Positions 55,007 through 62,843 of a stretch of 64,000 nt of DNA are shown here, in pieces. The translations under genes and the position numbers were made by a program. Source of the DNA: Bifidobacterium pseudocatenulatum DSM 20438 = JCM 1200 = LMG 10505 (GTDB taxonomy: Bacteria > Actinomycetota > Actinomycetes > Actinomycetales > Bifidobacteriaceae); the NCBI RefSeq assembly GCF_001025215.1, contig NZ_AP012330.1, positions 1,488,001 to 1,552,000 of the forward strand, given 5' to 3'. How positions within the stretch are numbered: the first letter of the stretch is position 1; each line of letters opens with the position of its first letter. Under the pieces are notes generated by a model. The model was not told where the DNA came from. It saw nothing but the letters and a program-made list of their open reading frames with translations, and made no database searches.

Positions 55007-56083
55007 CTAGCGTTGCTTGAAGAAACGGAACAACTGCGTTTCATGTATCGTCATACCGACGAGCACGCTTGATACCATCACTCCAGCGAATATCGCACAT
55101 GGCGCGCGCATCGCACCCAACCATACGGTCATTGAATCGGCGATGCTCATGCGAACGCAATACGCACCCAACAGCGCGGCCGAAGAGGCACACGCCAAGC
55201 CGCTCCAAATCAACGTTTCCACAGCGATTTCCAGCAATTGCGCACCTTTGGACTGCCCTGAATGCAATGCGCCAGCATATTCCAATCTACGACGACGCAC
55301 GCCGAACGCGCCGAACATCAGCCCCACAGCCAATCCCAGCCACGGCATCCAACGAGTCATACGCTGCCCGTACGAAGCTTGCGCATCGTAATGCGAATCG
55401 AAACTCTTATTCACCTGCGTCACGCCGGCATTGGATGACGAACCCGACGCAACCAGCGTGGAAAACAACACATCCTCCGTCTGCCCGCTTTGCGGCCACT
55501 GTCTGACCCAACATTCGTCGAACGTGCCATTCGACGCAGATACGGGCACAAGGAGAGCGTAGGCGAATCGCGTGTCACGACCATCGTTCGGCCAATAAAA
55601 CACGCCTGCGACGCTCATCGTTCCCTGTTCGGTCTGCATTACGCTGCCTTTGGTGAGACCAAAATCCTTGGCCACGTCGGTAGATACCCACACGCCGGAC
55701 ACATCGGACTTCGCGCTCCCGGCGATCATCCTGATCATGCCGGGCGTCACTTCATACGACGATATATCCTTGCCGGGCGTGGCAAGCGGCACAATCTGTT
55801 GACCGGCACGCATCGCACCGGCCAAGGTGCCCATCACACCGCCGCCAGCGTCGGCGAGCCTGTCACATGCGGCTCCGTCCACCGTTCCCCCAACGATGGC
55901 GCCAACGTCGGCATAGGCGTTGATGCGTTGCACCGCCTCGGTTTCGAGCCCCACCACATTGGCGGCCTCATATCCGCCGAGCAATGTAGACGCGAACAAT
56001 ACCGCTGCAAACATAAGCAGCGCATGACTCACTCCCGCGCCAATATTGCGCAACGCTTCGGAAAGCACCGATCGTAATCGCAT
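55007..56083 (-). CDS. MacB/FtsX-like ABC transporter permease
   Basis: This 358-residue protein has one N-terminal membrane helix (ALLMFAAVLFASTLLGGY), a large extracytoplasmic region (about 45-250) with MacB_PCD-like strands, and three C-terminal helices, ending KQR. MacB-type permeases do not move substrate through the membrane but transmit motion to partners outside. It is last of three minus-strand genes with a periplasmic-adaptor-like protein and a lipoprotein; the matching ATPase is divergent at 58166. The substrate is unknown. Confidence 0.75.
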   Translation of the reverse strand: MRLRSVLSEALRNIGAGVSHALLMFAAVLFASTLLGGYEAANVVGLETEAVQRINAYADVGAIVGGTVDGAACDRLADAGGGVMGTLAGAMRAGQQIVPLATPGKDISSYEVTPGMIRMIAGSAKSDVSGVWVSTDVAKDFGLTKGSVMQTEQGTMSVAGVFYWPNDGRDTRFAYALLVPVSASNGTFDECWVRQWPQSGQTEDVLFSTLVASGSSSNAGVTQVNKSFDSHYDAQASYGQRMTRWMPWLGLAVGLMFGAFGVRRRRLEYAGALHSGQSKGAQLLEIAVETLIWSGLACASSAALLGAYCVRMSIADSMTVWLGAMRAPCAIFAGVMVSSVLVGMTIHETQLFRFFKQR

Positions 56084-56089
56084 AATCGC

Positions 56090-57178
56090 CTACTCGCAGG
56101 TGAGATTGTTAAGTCCGCTGCCGATTTCCACATTGGAGATCGAAGCGATGTCTTCGCTGTCGGCTTGCACGAGGCTCACGCCAAGTTCGCCTCCCACGAT
56201 CGACACTTTCACGGGAGTGCTGCCATGATTGTTGGATGCGGGCACGATGCAGCCGGTTGAACCGTTGATGCCGAATACCGCGCCGGCGGGAACGCGCAGC
56301 ACTCGCATCCGTTCGCTCAAGGCCAAAGTGGCGTCAAATCCCGCTTTTCTGGATTCCACGTCCACGGATTGGTAACTGTCGTTCGCTTCGACTTGTTGCA
56401 GGAACCCGGCATCCGTGATTTCAGTGGTATTGGCTGGCAATGTTCCCGTAATGCCGAATATCGTCAACGAACGTTCCTGCGCGGATGCAGTGCCGTTTTT
56501 GATGGTGAGTTTCGTCAATGATCCGGGGATTTTGCCGATTGCGGTGCCGCCCGTCACCATGGATCCGGCGGTTGCGTTCCACTCGGCAACTGCGACTTCG
56601 TGTTCGGGAATCCACAATGTGTCGGCCAATGACAACGATCCATCCGACGTATTACCGTTGTCGGCCATCAACTGCTTCCACCCGTCCGATGTGGCCCACC
56701 CGTAGGTATCCGATCCGGGAACGCTGTTGTAGCCAAGTAAGCTGAGTTCATTATTCAGGGCGAGCACATCGCCGCCGATGTCTCCGGTCTTCAAATCGCG
56801 ATACAAGGGGGTTGCGGTGTTCAACGCCACTACCGTGCGATCGTTCACCTGGTAGGCGCCTTTGCCTGAGATCAGGCCGTCGCCGGACCAGTCCGCGGTG
56901 ACCATGCCACTCGCATTGCCGGAAAGATCACGGTCACTGGAAATGGTGGGCACCACAGTAACCTGCTGCATGCCCGTATATTCTTGCACACTGGCGGGAG
57001 CCACGGTCTTCTCCACCGCCGAGCTCAGTAATGTCGGCGTGCGGTCAGGCAGCCACAATGCGCAGGATCCGACCGCAATACAAGCTGCCGTGACAGCCGC
57101 CAGCAGAGTCCAAGTCACAGCAGTGCACTTCGAACGCTTACCGCCCGTCCTTTGCCTCATTCCGAATCGTCGCGTCAT
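56090..57178 (-). CDS. Membrane-anchored adaptor-like protein with peptidoglycan-binding-like region
   Basis: After a cytoplasmic basic leader comes one membrane helix (AVTWTLLAAVTAACIAVGSCALWL). The outside part holds a region like a PG_binding_1 domain (GDIGGDVLALNNELSLLGY to DGWKQLM) and then strands that resemble MacA/HlyD adaptors (VAVAEWNATAGSMVTGGTAIGKI; LRVPAGAVFGINGSTGCIV). Such hybrids occur with MacB-type permeases in Gram-positives. I start at the ATG at 57178 (362 residues); the frame opens at 57211 and neither has a clear ribosome-binding site. It lies 6 bp before the permease gene. Confidence 0.7.
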   Translation of the reverse strand: MTRRFGMRQRTGGKRSKCTAVTWTLLAAVTAACIAVGSCALWLPDRTPTLLSSAVEKTVAPASVQEYTGMQQVTVVPTISSDRDLSGNASGMVTADWSGDGLISGKGAYQVNDRTVVALNTATPLYRDLKTGDIGGDVLALNNELSLLGYNSVPGSDTYGWATSDGWKQLMADNGNTSDGSLSLADTLWIPEHEVAVAEWNATAGSMVTGGTAIGKIPGSLTKLTIKNGTASAQERSLTIFGITGTLPANTTEITDAGFLQQVEANDSYQSVDVESRKAGFDATLALSERMRVLRVPAGAVFGINGSTGCIVPASNNHGSTPVKVSIVGGELGVSLVQADSEDIASISNVEIGSGLNNLTCE

Positions 57179-57261
57179 ACTCACATATACCCATTCACTC
57201 ACAGCCAACAAGCACCATCAGCGAACACATCACCATAATTCCCCTGGAATCACTTACCTTC

Positions 57262-57972
57262 TCACCACAACTGTTCCGTATCGTCGGTCGCATATCCCAC
57301 GTTGTAGCCGTTCGACACAAGGCAACTGCGCACTTGCAGGTTCTGCATGTCAAACGAAGTATTGCCATCCGTTCCGGAAAACTCCTTGTTGAACCGGCTT
57401 ACGGTATAGTCCTTCGGCACGAGCGAGTCTCTATGCAAACAATCGACCACGGCTTGCGCTTGATCGGCATACAGATTCGGATTGCCCACGATAATGCCGT
57501 ACACATCCTGCACATCTGCAACATACTCATCGCCGCATTCCGTGGAATCATCGGAATATCGGGATTCCTGAATGGTCGTCCCCTGTTTGTGTCCAGCTTC
57601 GGCATAGAGTCCGCTCGGATATTTGATGAGTTTGATTTCCTTATATCCTTTGTCGATCATGCACTGCCGGTAATCAGACCAGGCTTTCTCATAATCCGAC
57701 GTCGAAATCTCACCCGTACTTTTGGCTTTGTCCAATATCGTTTTCTGCGATTCAGCGATATTACCTTGCGATTCCCGCTGTTCAATCCATTCACTCAACG
57801 ACGCCGCCAATTTCTGTCCGCCCGCCGACCCATTTTCGGATGATGATTCCGATGTGGCAGAATCAGAAGATGCGCCTGTGGCATCCCCATTAATTGAGCA
57901 TCCCGCCAAAAGCATTGACAATGCGACGGCAAGAACGCAAGTCTTGCAAAATGACATCCAAGAAGTCACCAT
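57262..57972 (-). CDS. Lipoprotein of unknown function
   Basis: The 236-residue product has a signal peptide with lipobox (VALSMLLAGC), a Ser/Ala/Asn-rich linker of about 30 residues, and a soluble domain with four cysteines besides the lipid-anchored one (in YRQCMIDKG, STECGDEY, VDCLHRDS and VRSCLVSNG). The pattern suggests two disulfides outside the membrane. I do not recognise the fold. The ATG at 57972 has GGGG 6 nt upstream. It heads the MacAB-like minus-strand operon. Confidence 0.75.
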   Translation of the reverse strand: MVTSWMSFCKTCVLAVALSMLLAGCSINGDATGASSDSATSESSSENGSAGGQKLAASLSEWIEQRESQGNIAESQKTILDKAKSTGEISTSDYEKAWSDYRQCMIDKGYKEIKLIKYPSGLYAEAGHKQGTTIQESRYSDDSTECGDEYVADVQDVYGIIVGNPNLYADQAQAVVDCLHRDSLVPKDYTVSRFNKEFSGTDGNTSFDMQNLQVRSCLVSNGYNVGYATDDTEQLW

Positions 57973-58165
57973 CTTCACCCCCGTACTAATGTATCACAAC
58001 GAGTGTAGCACCGCATGATAATGTGCATAGCAGGCGGCATTTCCGAAAAACTTACTTGCATATACGCAAATGAGGTAGGGTGGATGTTGCGTGGTTGCGA
58101 TTAGGGGACTACAAATGATTGGCAAGGGTGCATCGGTAAGGTGATTGCCTCGTGAAAGGTTGGCT

Positions 58166-58816
58166 ATGCGCGTTGCGGTTGAGGGGTTGGCTCATCGATT
58201 TGAGGGAACCGATCTGCTGTTCGAGAATTTGAGTTTCGTGGCCGAACCTGGTGTGACCATTGCGATATGCGGTCCGTCGGGATGCGGCAAGTCAACATTG
58301 CTGTCGATTCTTGCAGGATGGGAGCAGCCTTACGCTGGCACGGTGACGCGAGAAGGTGTGGATCGTGTTGGATGGATGTTTCAGAATCCGTATGGTGTTG
58401 CGGAACGCACAGCGCTCGACCATGTGGTGTTTCCACTGCTCGCCAAGGGAATGAGCCGCCGCGAAGCGGAACCAAAGGCTTTGGAAGCGATGGAACTGTT
58501 CGATCTGGAATATGCGGCAGACAGGCGTTTCTGCGCTTTGTCCGGAGGCGAGGCGCAGCGTCTTATGCTCGCGCGTGCGGTATGTTCCAGGCCGAACATG
58601 CTGCTGGTCGACGAGCCGACCGCCCAGTTGGATACGCGTACATCACATTCCGTAAGCCATGTGCTCGGCAATCTGGCCGGTCAAGGCATGATCGTGCTGG
58701 TGGCAACCCATGATCCGGACACGCGGGACGCCTGCGATCGCGTAATCGATCTAGCCGACTACGCTCCGCAAGTCGGCGGGTCCACTGCCCAGCCCGCCAA
58801 CATCGCAGTCCACTAA
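58166..58816 (+). CDS. ABC transporter ATP-binding protein (LolD/MacB type)
   Basis: This 216-residue single ATPase domain has Walker A ICGPSGCGKSTLL, the signature LSGGEAQRLMLARA and Walker B MLLVDEPTAQLD, with switch His in VATHDPDTRDA. Size and the GEAQR signature fit the LolD/MacB/FtsE group. The start at 58166 has AAAGG 8 nt upstream. It is divergent from the permease, adaptor and lipoprotein genes and is the only ATPase nearby, so it probably drives that system. Confidence 0.85.
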   Translation: MRVAVEGLAHRFEGTDLLFENLSFVAEPGVTIAICGPSGCGKSTLLSILAGWEQPYAGTVTREGVDRVGWMFQNPYGVAERTALDHVVFPLLAKGMSRREAEPKALEAMELFDLEYAADRRFCALSGGEAQRLMLARAVCSRPNMLLVDEPTAQLDTRTSHSVSHVLGNLAGQGMIVLVATHDPDTRDACDRVIDLADYAPQVGGSTAQPANIAVH

Positions 58817-58906
58817 TCGCTTTCCGCAATCTCAACGAATTACAGATAAAACTTCTATAACTTTGCCGCTTTCAGAAACCGCTCGTTCAAACCCGACCAA
58901 ATGCCA

Positions 58907-60133
58907 TCAGGCTTGCTGTTTGGCGTAGAAATCGCGTTCTCGAGCTGCGAACGGGCGCAGCAGGGTTGTGGTGCCAACCGCACACAGCAGGAAGATCGCG
59001 CCCACAGGGCCAAGCCACATCAGTCCCAAATGGGCGTTGACCAGTCCACCAACCGCGGAGCCGACCGCGATGCCGATGTTGAACGACATGGAATTGAGCG
59101 ATGCGGCCAGATTCAGCGATCCCGGATGCGACTGAGAGGCAACATCCATATATAGCACCTGCGAGGCGGAATTCTGCAGATACATGAACATGCCAAGCAC
59201 CACCAGCAGCAACGCACCATACACCGGCACCCAATGCGTTACGATCAGCGATGCCATGAGCACGGCGTGCGCGCAGTAGATCGGACGAATATGCGTCAGT
59301 GGTTCCACTCCCCCGCCACGGTCGGCAAGCTTGCCGCCATACAGGTTGCTCCACAGGCAGGCCGCGCCGAAAATCACCAGGCCGACGCTTAAATACTGTT
59401 CGGGAACATGCACTTCGTCTCGCATGATCGGCGTCAGATACGTATAGAACACGTAAGTTGCCGCCGCGCCAAACACCACGGCAAGCACGCCCAACTGAAT
59501 ACGACGGTCGAAAAACAGGCGGAACTGCGGCAGAAAACCAATCTTCACAATACGGCTGTTGCGCGGCAACACCATCACCATGAGCACAATAAGCACCACT
59601 GTGAGCACGTTCACCAAATGGAACGCCCAACGCCAGCCGAACGTGTTCGCAACCCACGTGCCAACCGGCACACCCACCACGGATGCGATGGAGAAGCCGG
59701 AAAACACCCATGCGATGAACTTCGTGCGGTACTGTTCAGTTGTTACATCGGGCGCGTACGTCATGGCAATGGCCACCAGCGTGCCGGACACCAGCGCGAT
59801 GAGAATTCGCGCCACCACGAGCACGCCATAATTCGACGCGAACGCGCACAGCACGTTGCCGATAAGGAACACCCCAACCAGCGTCAGATGCGTGGCAAAA
59901 CGCGGAAAACGAGCCGACAGCGCCGATCCGAGCGGCGTGACCGGCGCATACACGAACGCGAACAGCGACACAAGATTGCCGACCGTCACCTCCGACACCT
60001 TCAAGCCAGCCGCGATATCCGGCAGAACGCCAACGACAATGAACTCGCTCATGCCCAGCATGAAACTCAGCGAGATCAGCACAATCACAGGCAGATTGAA
60101 AAACCGTTCCTTCGCCACATCACTCTTCGCCAT
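58907..60133 (-). CDS. MFS transporter (DHA1 family, AraJ/sugar-efflux-like)
   Basis: This 408-residue permease has about 12 helices. It shows the first-half motifs MLGMSEFIVVGVLPDIA (the DHA1 GxxEF pattern), GSALSARFPRF, and motif C-like SVVGVPVGTWVA. Members export drugs, sugars or peptides using the proton gradient; AraJ/YdeA-like proteins export arabinose or related compounds. The ATG at 60133 has AGGAG 6 nt upstream. The substrate is unknown. A TetR/MarR-size dyad lies between it and the divergent gene. Confidence 0.87.
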   Translation of the reverse strand: MAKSDVAKERFFNLPVIVLISLSFMLGMSEFIVVGVLPDIAAGLKVSEVTVGNLVSLFAFVYAPVTPLGSALSARFPRFATHLTLVGVFLIGNVLCAFASNYGVLVVARILIALVSGTLVAIAMTYAPDVTTEQYRTKFIAWVFSGFSIASVVGVPVGTWVANTFGWRWAFHLVNVLTVVLIVLMVMVLPRNSRIVKIGFLPQFRLFFDRRIQLGVLAVVFGAAATYVFYTYLTPIMRDEVHVPEQYLSVGLVIFGAACLWSNLYGGKLADRGGGVEPLTHIRPIYCAHAVLMASLIVTHWVPVYGALLLVVLGMFMYLQNSASQVLYMDVASQSHPGSLNLAASLNSMSFNIGIAVGSAVGGLVNAHLGLMWLGPVGAIFLLCAVGTTTLLRPFAARERDFYAKQQA

Positions 60134-60213
60134 ACACTTCTCCTCCATAGCCCCTCGAACTCCCCACGCCTCGCCAAACTCGCATTGTCATTAAAGCTTC
60201 TCACGTCAATCGA

Positions 60214-60232
60214 TTGACGAATCAATCGTCAA
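60214..60232. promoter_or_regulatory. Dyad between the MFS gene and the divergent surface-protein gene
   Basis: TTGACGA, a 5-nt spacer and TCGTCAA form a perfect inverted repeat. It overlaps a TCAATCGATTGA palindrome at 60206-60217. Position fits an operator for one or both divergent genes. Confidence 0.5.
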
Positions 60233-60254
60233 ACAAACGATAAGCCAAACGCGA

Positions 60255-60260
60255 TACAAT
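60255..60260 (+). promoter_or_regulatory. -10 box of the surface-protein gene
   Basis: TACAAT ends 8 nt before the ATG at 60269, with no ribosome-binding site between, so the message may be leaderless. No good -35 is visible. Confidence 0.35.
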
Positions 60261-60268
60261 GACGCGCG

Positions 60269-61198
60269 ATGACACGCAAAACAACCACCACAGCAAAAAA
60301 CAACCGCAAACCCAAGAAAAACAAGCAGCCAAGCCTCACCAAACTCCGTAACGCCTGGAAAAAAGCAAACACCCCAAAACGCATCCTCATAGTCGGCGAA
60401 ACACTGATAGCCAGTATCGTCGCGCTCGCGTTGATCGTTGGATTGGTGCGATTCGTCGGTTGGCGTGTGCAAGTGGATGAAGCGGTCGCATCGCAGGAAC
60501 AATTGCAGACGCAATACGATTTCAATCCGGGCAACATCATTTCAGATGGTCTGTTCTTCAACGGGAACGCGTTGAGCGAGCAGCAGGTGAACGCCATCAT
60601 CGAAAAACAGGGTGCCGCATGCAGCGGCGAGAAATGCTTGAAATCCATGACGTTTAGCACCGAATCGCAACCCGCCAACGAATACTGCGAAGCATATGAG
60701 GGAGAGCCGAACGAAAGCGCCGCGGCGATCATCTACAAGTCGGGAAAGGCGTGCGACATCAGTCAAAAAGTGCTGCTCACCGTGCTGCAAAAGGAGCAGC
60801 ATCTGCTTACCGCCACCGATCCAAGCGACTTCCAATTCAAGTCGGCCATGGGATTGAGCTGCCCGGACGACGCGAACTGTGACCCGGAATATGCAGGTTT
60901 TTTCAAACAGGTGTATGGCGCGGCGAAACGCTACCAGTATTACGTGCAACATGAGGATCGCTATGGATACCATGCGGGCACGCTCAACTATATTCAATAC
61001 AATCCGGACGCCAGCTGCGGTGGCAGCAACGTGTACATCGAAAACAAGGCGACTGCACTGCTGTACATTTACACGCCTTATCAGCCGAATGCAGCCGCAT
61101 TGGATGCGGGAGTCGGCGAAGGCGACGCCTGTTCGACTTACGGCAATCGTAATTTCGCAATCATCTACAATTCGATGTTCGGCTCTCCTCGAGGCTGA
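60269..61198 (+). CDS. Conserved membrane-anchored surface protein, function unknown
   Basis: The 309-residue protein has a very basic cytoplasmic leader of about 38 residues, one membrane helix (TLIASIVALALIVGLVRFV), then an outside domain with seven cysteines. Its pattern (FFNGNALSEQQVNAIIEKQG; VLLTVLQKEQHLLTATD; AMGLSCPDDANCDPEYAGFF; IYTPYQPNAAALDAG; CSTYGNRNFAIIYNSMFGS) is a family widespread in actinobacteria and sometimes labelled hemagglutinin. The KEQHL segment recalls lysozyme-like or glucosaminidase folds, but I cannot show a catalytic site. There is no ribosome-binding site. Confidence 0.75.
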   Translation: MTRKTTTTAKNNRKPKKNKQPSLTKLRNAWKKANTPKRILIVGETLIASIVALALIVGLVRFVGWRVQVDEAVASQEQLQTQYDFNPGNIISDGLFFNGNALSEQQVNAIIEKQGAACSGEKCLKSMTFSTESQPANEYCEAYEGEPNESAAAIIYKSGKACDISQKVLLTVLQKEQHLLTATDPSDFQFKSAMGLSCPDDANCDPEYAGFFKQVYGAAKRYQYYVQHEDRYGYHAGTLNYIQYNPDASCGGSNVYIENKATALLYIYTPYQPNAAALDAGVGEGDACSTYGNRNFAIIYNSMFGSPRG

Positions 61199-61247
61199 TT
61201 TTTCGATACAATTGCTCATGGAAGGGACTGACCAGAAGGAGCCTTTC

Positions 61248-62720
61248 ATGGGCCTACTCAACAACAACGACTATATCGACCCATTCAAGGGTTCCGATTA
61301 CATCGATCCCAGCAGCAACGCCGAACGCCTGTCTAATCAGGTGAACCGTGACCATGCACGGCGTGAATCCTATGTCCAGCGGCGATATGTGAAACCCGCG
61401 CAGAGCGATCAGGCATCGCGCGACAGGCAGGCCCCACAAAACACCCGATCCAAGCAAGACGGTAGATCTCAACAGGCGCAAGGCGATCAGTCCACACGAG
61501 GAGACACGCTCCAAACCATGTTGAACGACTGGTCCACGCAAACCATGCGGTATGCCCAGTCCATGCAGCAAAGCTTGCAACAGGCGTTGCGGCAAAATCA
61601 GCAAAACCCGCAGAACCCGCAAGGACGCCCATCGCAGCCCTATAATCCGCCGCGCATACAAACGGAACGAGCCACACGCGAGTTCCAATCCACTTCCGAC
61701 AAGAAGCAACGCCGCCATAAAAACGGCTTCGTCACCGTTTTGGAGATCGTTATCATCATCGCTGTAATAGCGTCGATTGGCGGAATGCTTTCTGACAGCA
61801 TGTCAAACATCATCTCCGATTTCGATGGATCCACAAGCCAGTTCGAGGAGCTGTCCACACAGGAAACCGTCAGCGAAGACGTTGGAAAGCTCTACTCCAC
61901 CGGAGGAAAAGCATTGGAAGTGAACATCGAAGGCGTGCAGACAGGTCCGGAGGATTTGAACGGCGACGCCACGCTCACGGTTTTGCTCACCTGCACGAAC
62001 ATCGGCAAGAAAACGATGTATCCTCATGCCGTCGCAGATCTGATGGTCATGCAAAACGGCATCGAGCTTGCCCCTGCATTCACTTCCAACGAGGATTCCG
62101 ACCGCACGGAGTTCTCCGGCGCCGAAATGAAACCGAAGAAAAGCTCGCAGACCACCAGCAGTTTCGTTCTTACGGACACCAATTCACCAGTTGTGGTTCA
62201 GCTGATGAATTATTCGCAGCATAATGTTGTTCGCGCCGCGTTTTCCTTTGACGAAGTCGACATAGAAGGATCCTTGAAACATATTGATTATGCGGCCGTC
62301 CCTCAGCCCGAGCAAGTGGACGCTTCGAATTTCGACGAAGACGGATCCGTAACCGATTATGACGAAAGCACCCTGCATTTCCGCGTAGACTCCATTGAGA
62401 AGACAAGCCCCTCATATGCCGATCATGACATAGCGTTCGCACGCATATCCTGGTATGTCGAAAATGGAAGCAAATACCGGGCTTTCCTGAACTATATGGA
62501 TGTTTCCGCGACCCAAGACGGCACTGAGTTGCATAGCACGTATCTTGACGATGATAGCTATTCCACAACACGCAAGGTCACTCCCGGCGTGAAAATGACG
62601 ACGACAGTCGCTTTTGAAACGCAAAGCAACTCGCCTGTGACATTCATATTTTCTGACTATGGTGATGAGATTCTTCGCAAAACCGTTAATTTACGGTCAA
62701 TTGAGTCATTGGAACTTTAA
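61248..62720 (+). CDS. Membrane protein with two DUF5067-like domains
   Basis: The 490-residue protein has a cytoplasmic Gln/Arg/Asn-rich, probably disordered half (about 1-160), one membrane helix (FVTVLEIVIIIAVIASIGGML) and an outside part. That part holds two similar beta-rich regions, the first around VTLTVLLTCTNIGKKTMYPHAV-like sequence (TLTVLLTCTNIGKK), the second around AFARISWYVENGSKYRAF. These match the DUF5067/DUF4352 immunoglobulin-like outline, of unknown role. AAGGAG lies 6 nt before the ATG at 61248. It follows the previous surface-protein gene by 49 bp. Confidence 0.75.
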   Translation: MGLLNNNDYIDPFKGSDYIDPSSNAERLSNQVNRDHARRESYVQRRYVKPAQSDQASRDRQAPQNTRSKQDGRSQQAQGDQSTRGDTLQTMLNDWSTQTMRYAQSMQQSLQQALRQNQQNPQNPQGRPSQPYNPPRIQTERATREFQSTSDKKQRRHKNGFVTVLEIVIIIAVIASIGGMLSDSMSNIISDFDGSTSQFEELSTQETVSEDVGKLYSTGGKALEVNIEGVQTGPEDLNGDATLTVLLTCTNIGKKTMYPHAVADLMVMQNGIELAPAFTSNEDSDRTEFSGAEMKPKKSSQTTSSFVLTDTNSPVVVQLMNYSQHNVVRAAFSFDEVDIEGSLKHIDYAAVPQPEQVDASNFDEDGSVTDYDESTLHFRVDSIEKTSPSYADHDIAFARISWYVENGSKYRAFLNYMDVSATQDGTELHSTYLDDDSYSTTRKVTPGVKMTTTVAFETQSNSPVTFIFSDYGDEILRKTVNLRSIESLEL

Positions 62721-62773
62721 TCCGATACTTGCAGAAACATCAAAAGAAGATTCAAATAATCATTCGGAAAGCA

Positions 62774-62822
62774 AAAGACCGTTGTTGCAATCAGTTTTCT
62801 CATGATTGCAACAACGGTCTTT
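62774..62822. terminator. Perfect 20-bp hairpin between the DUF5067 gene and glnA
   Basis: The left arm 62774-62793 and right arm 62803-62822 are exact complements around a 9-nt loop (left arm begins AAAGACCGTTG). It sits between convergent genes. Confidence 0.75.
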
Positions 62823-62843
62823 GATGAAACGATTGCGGTTCGC

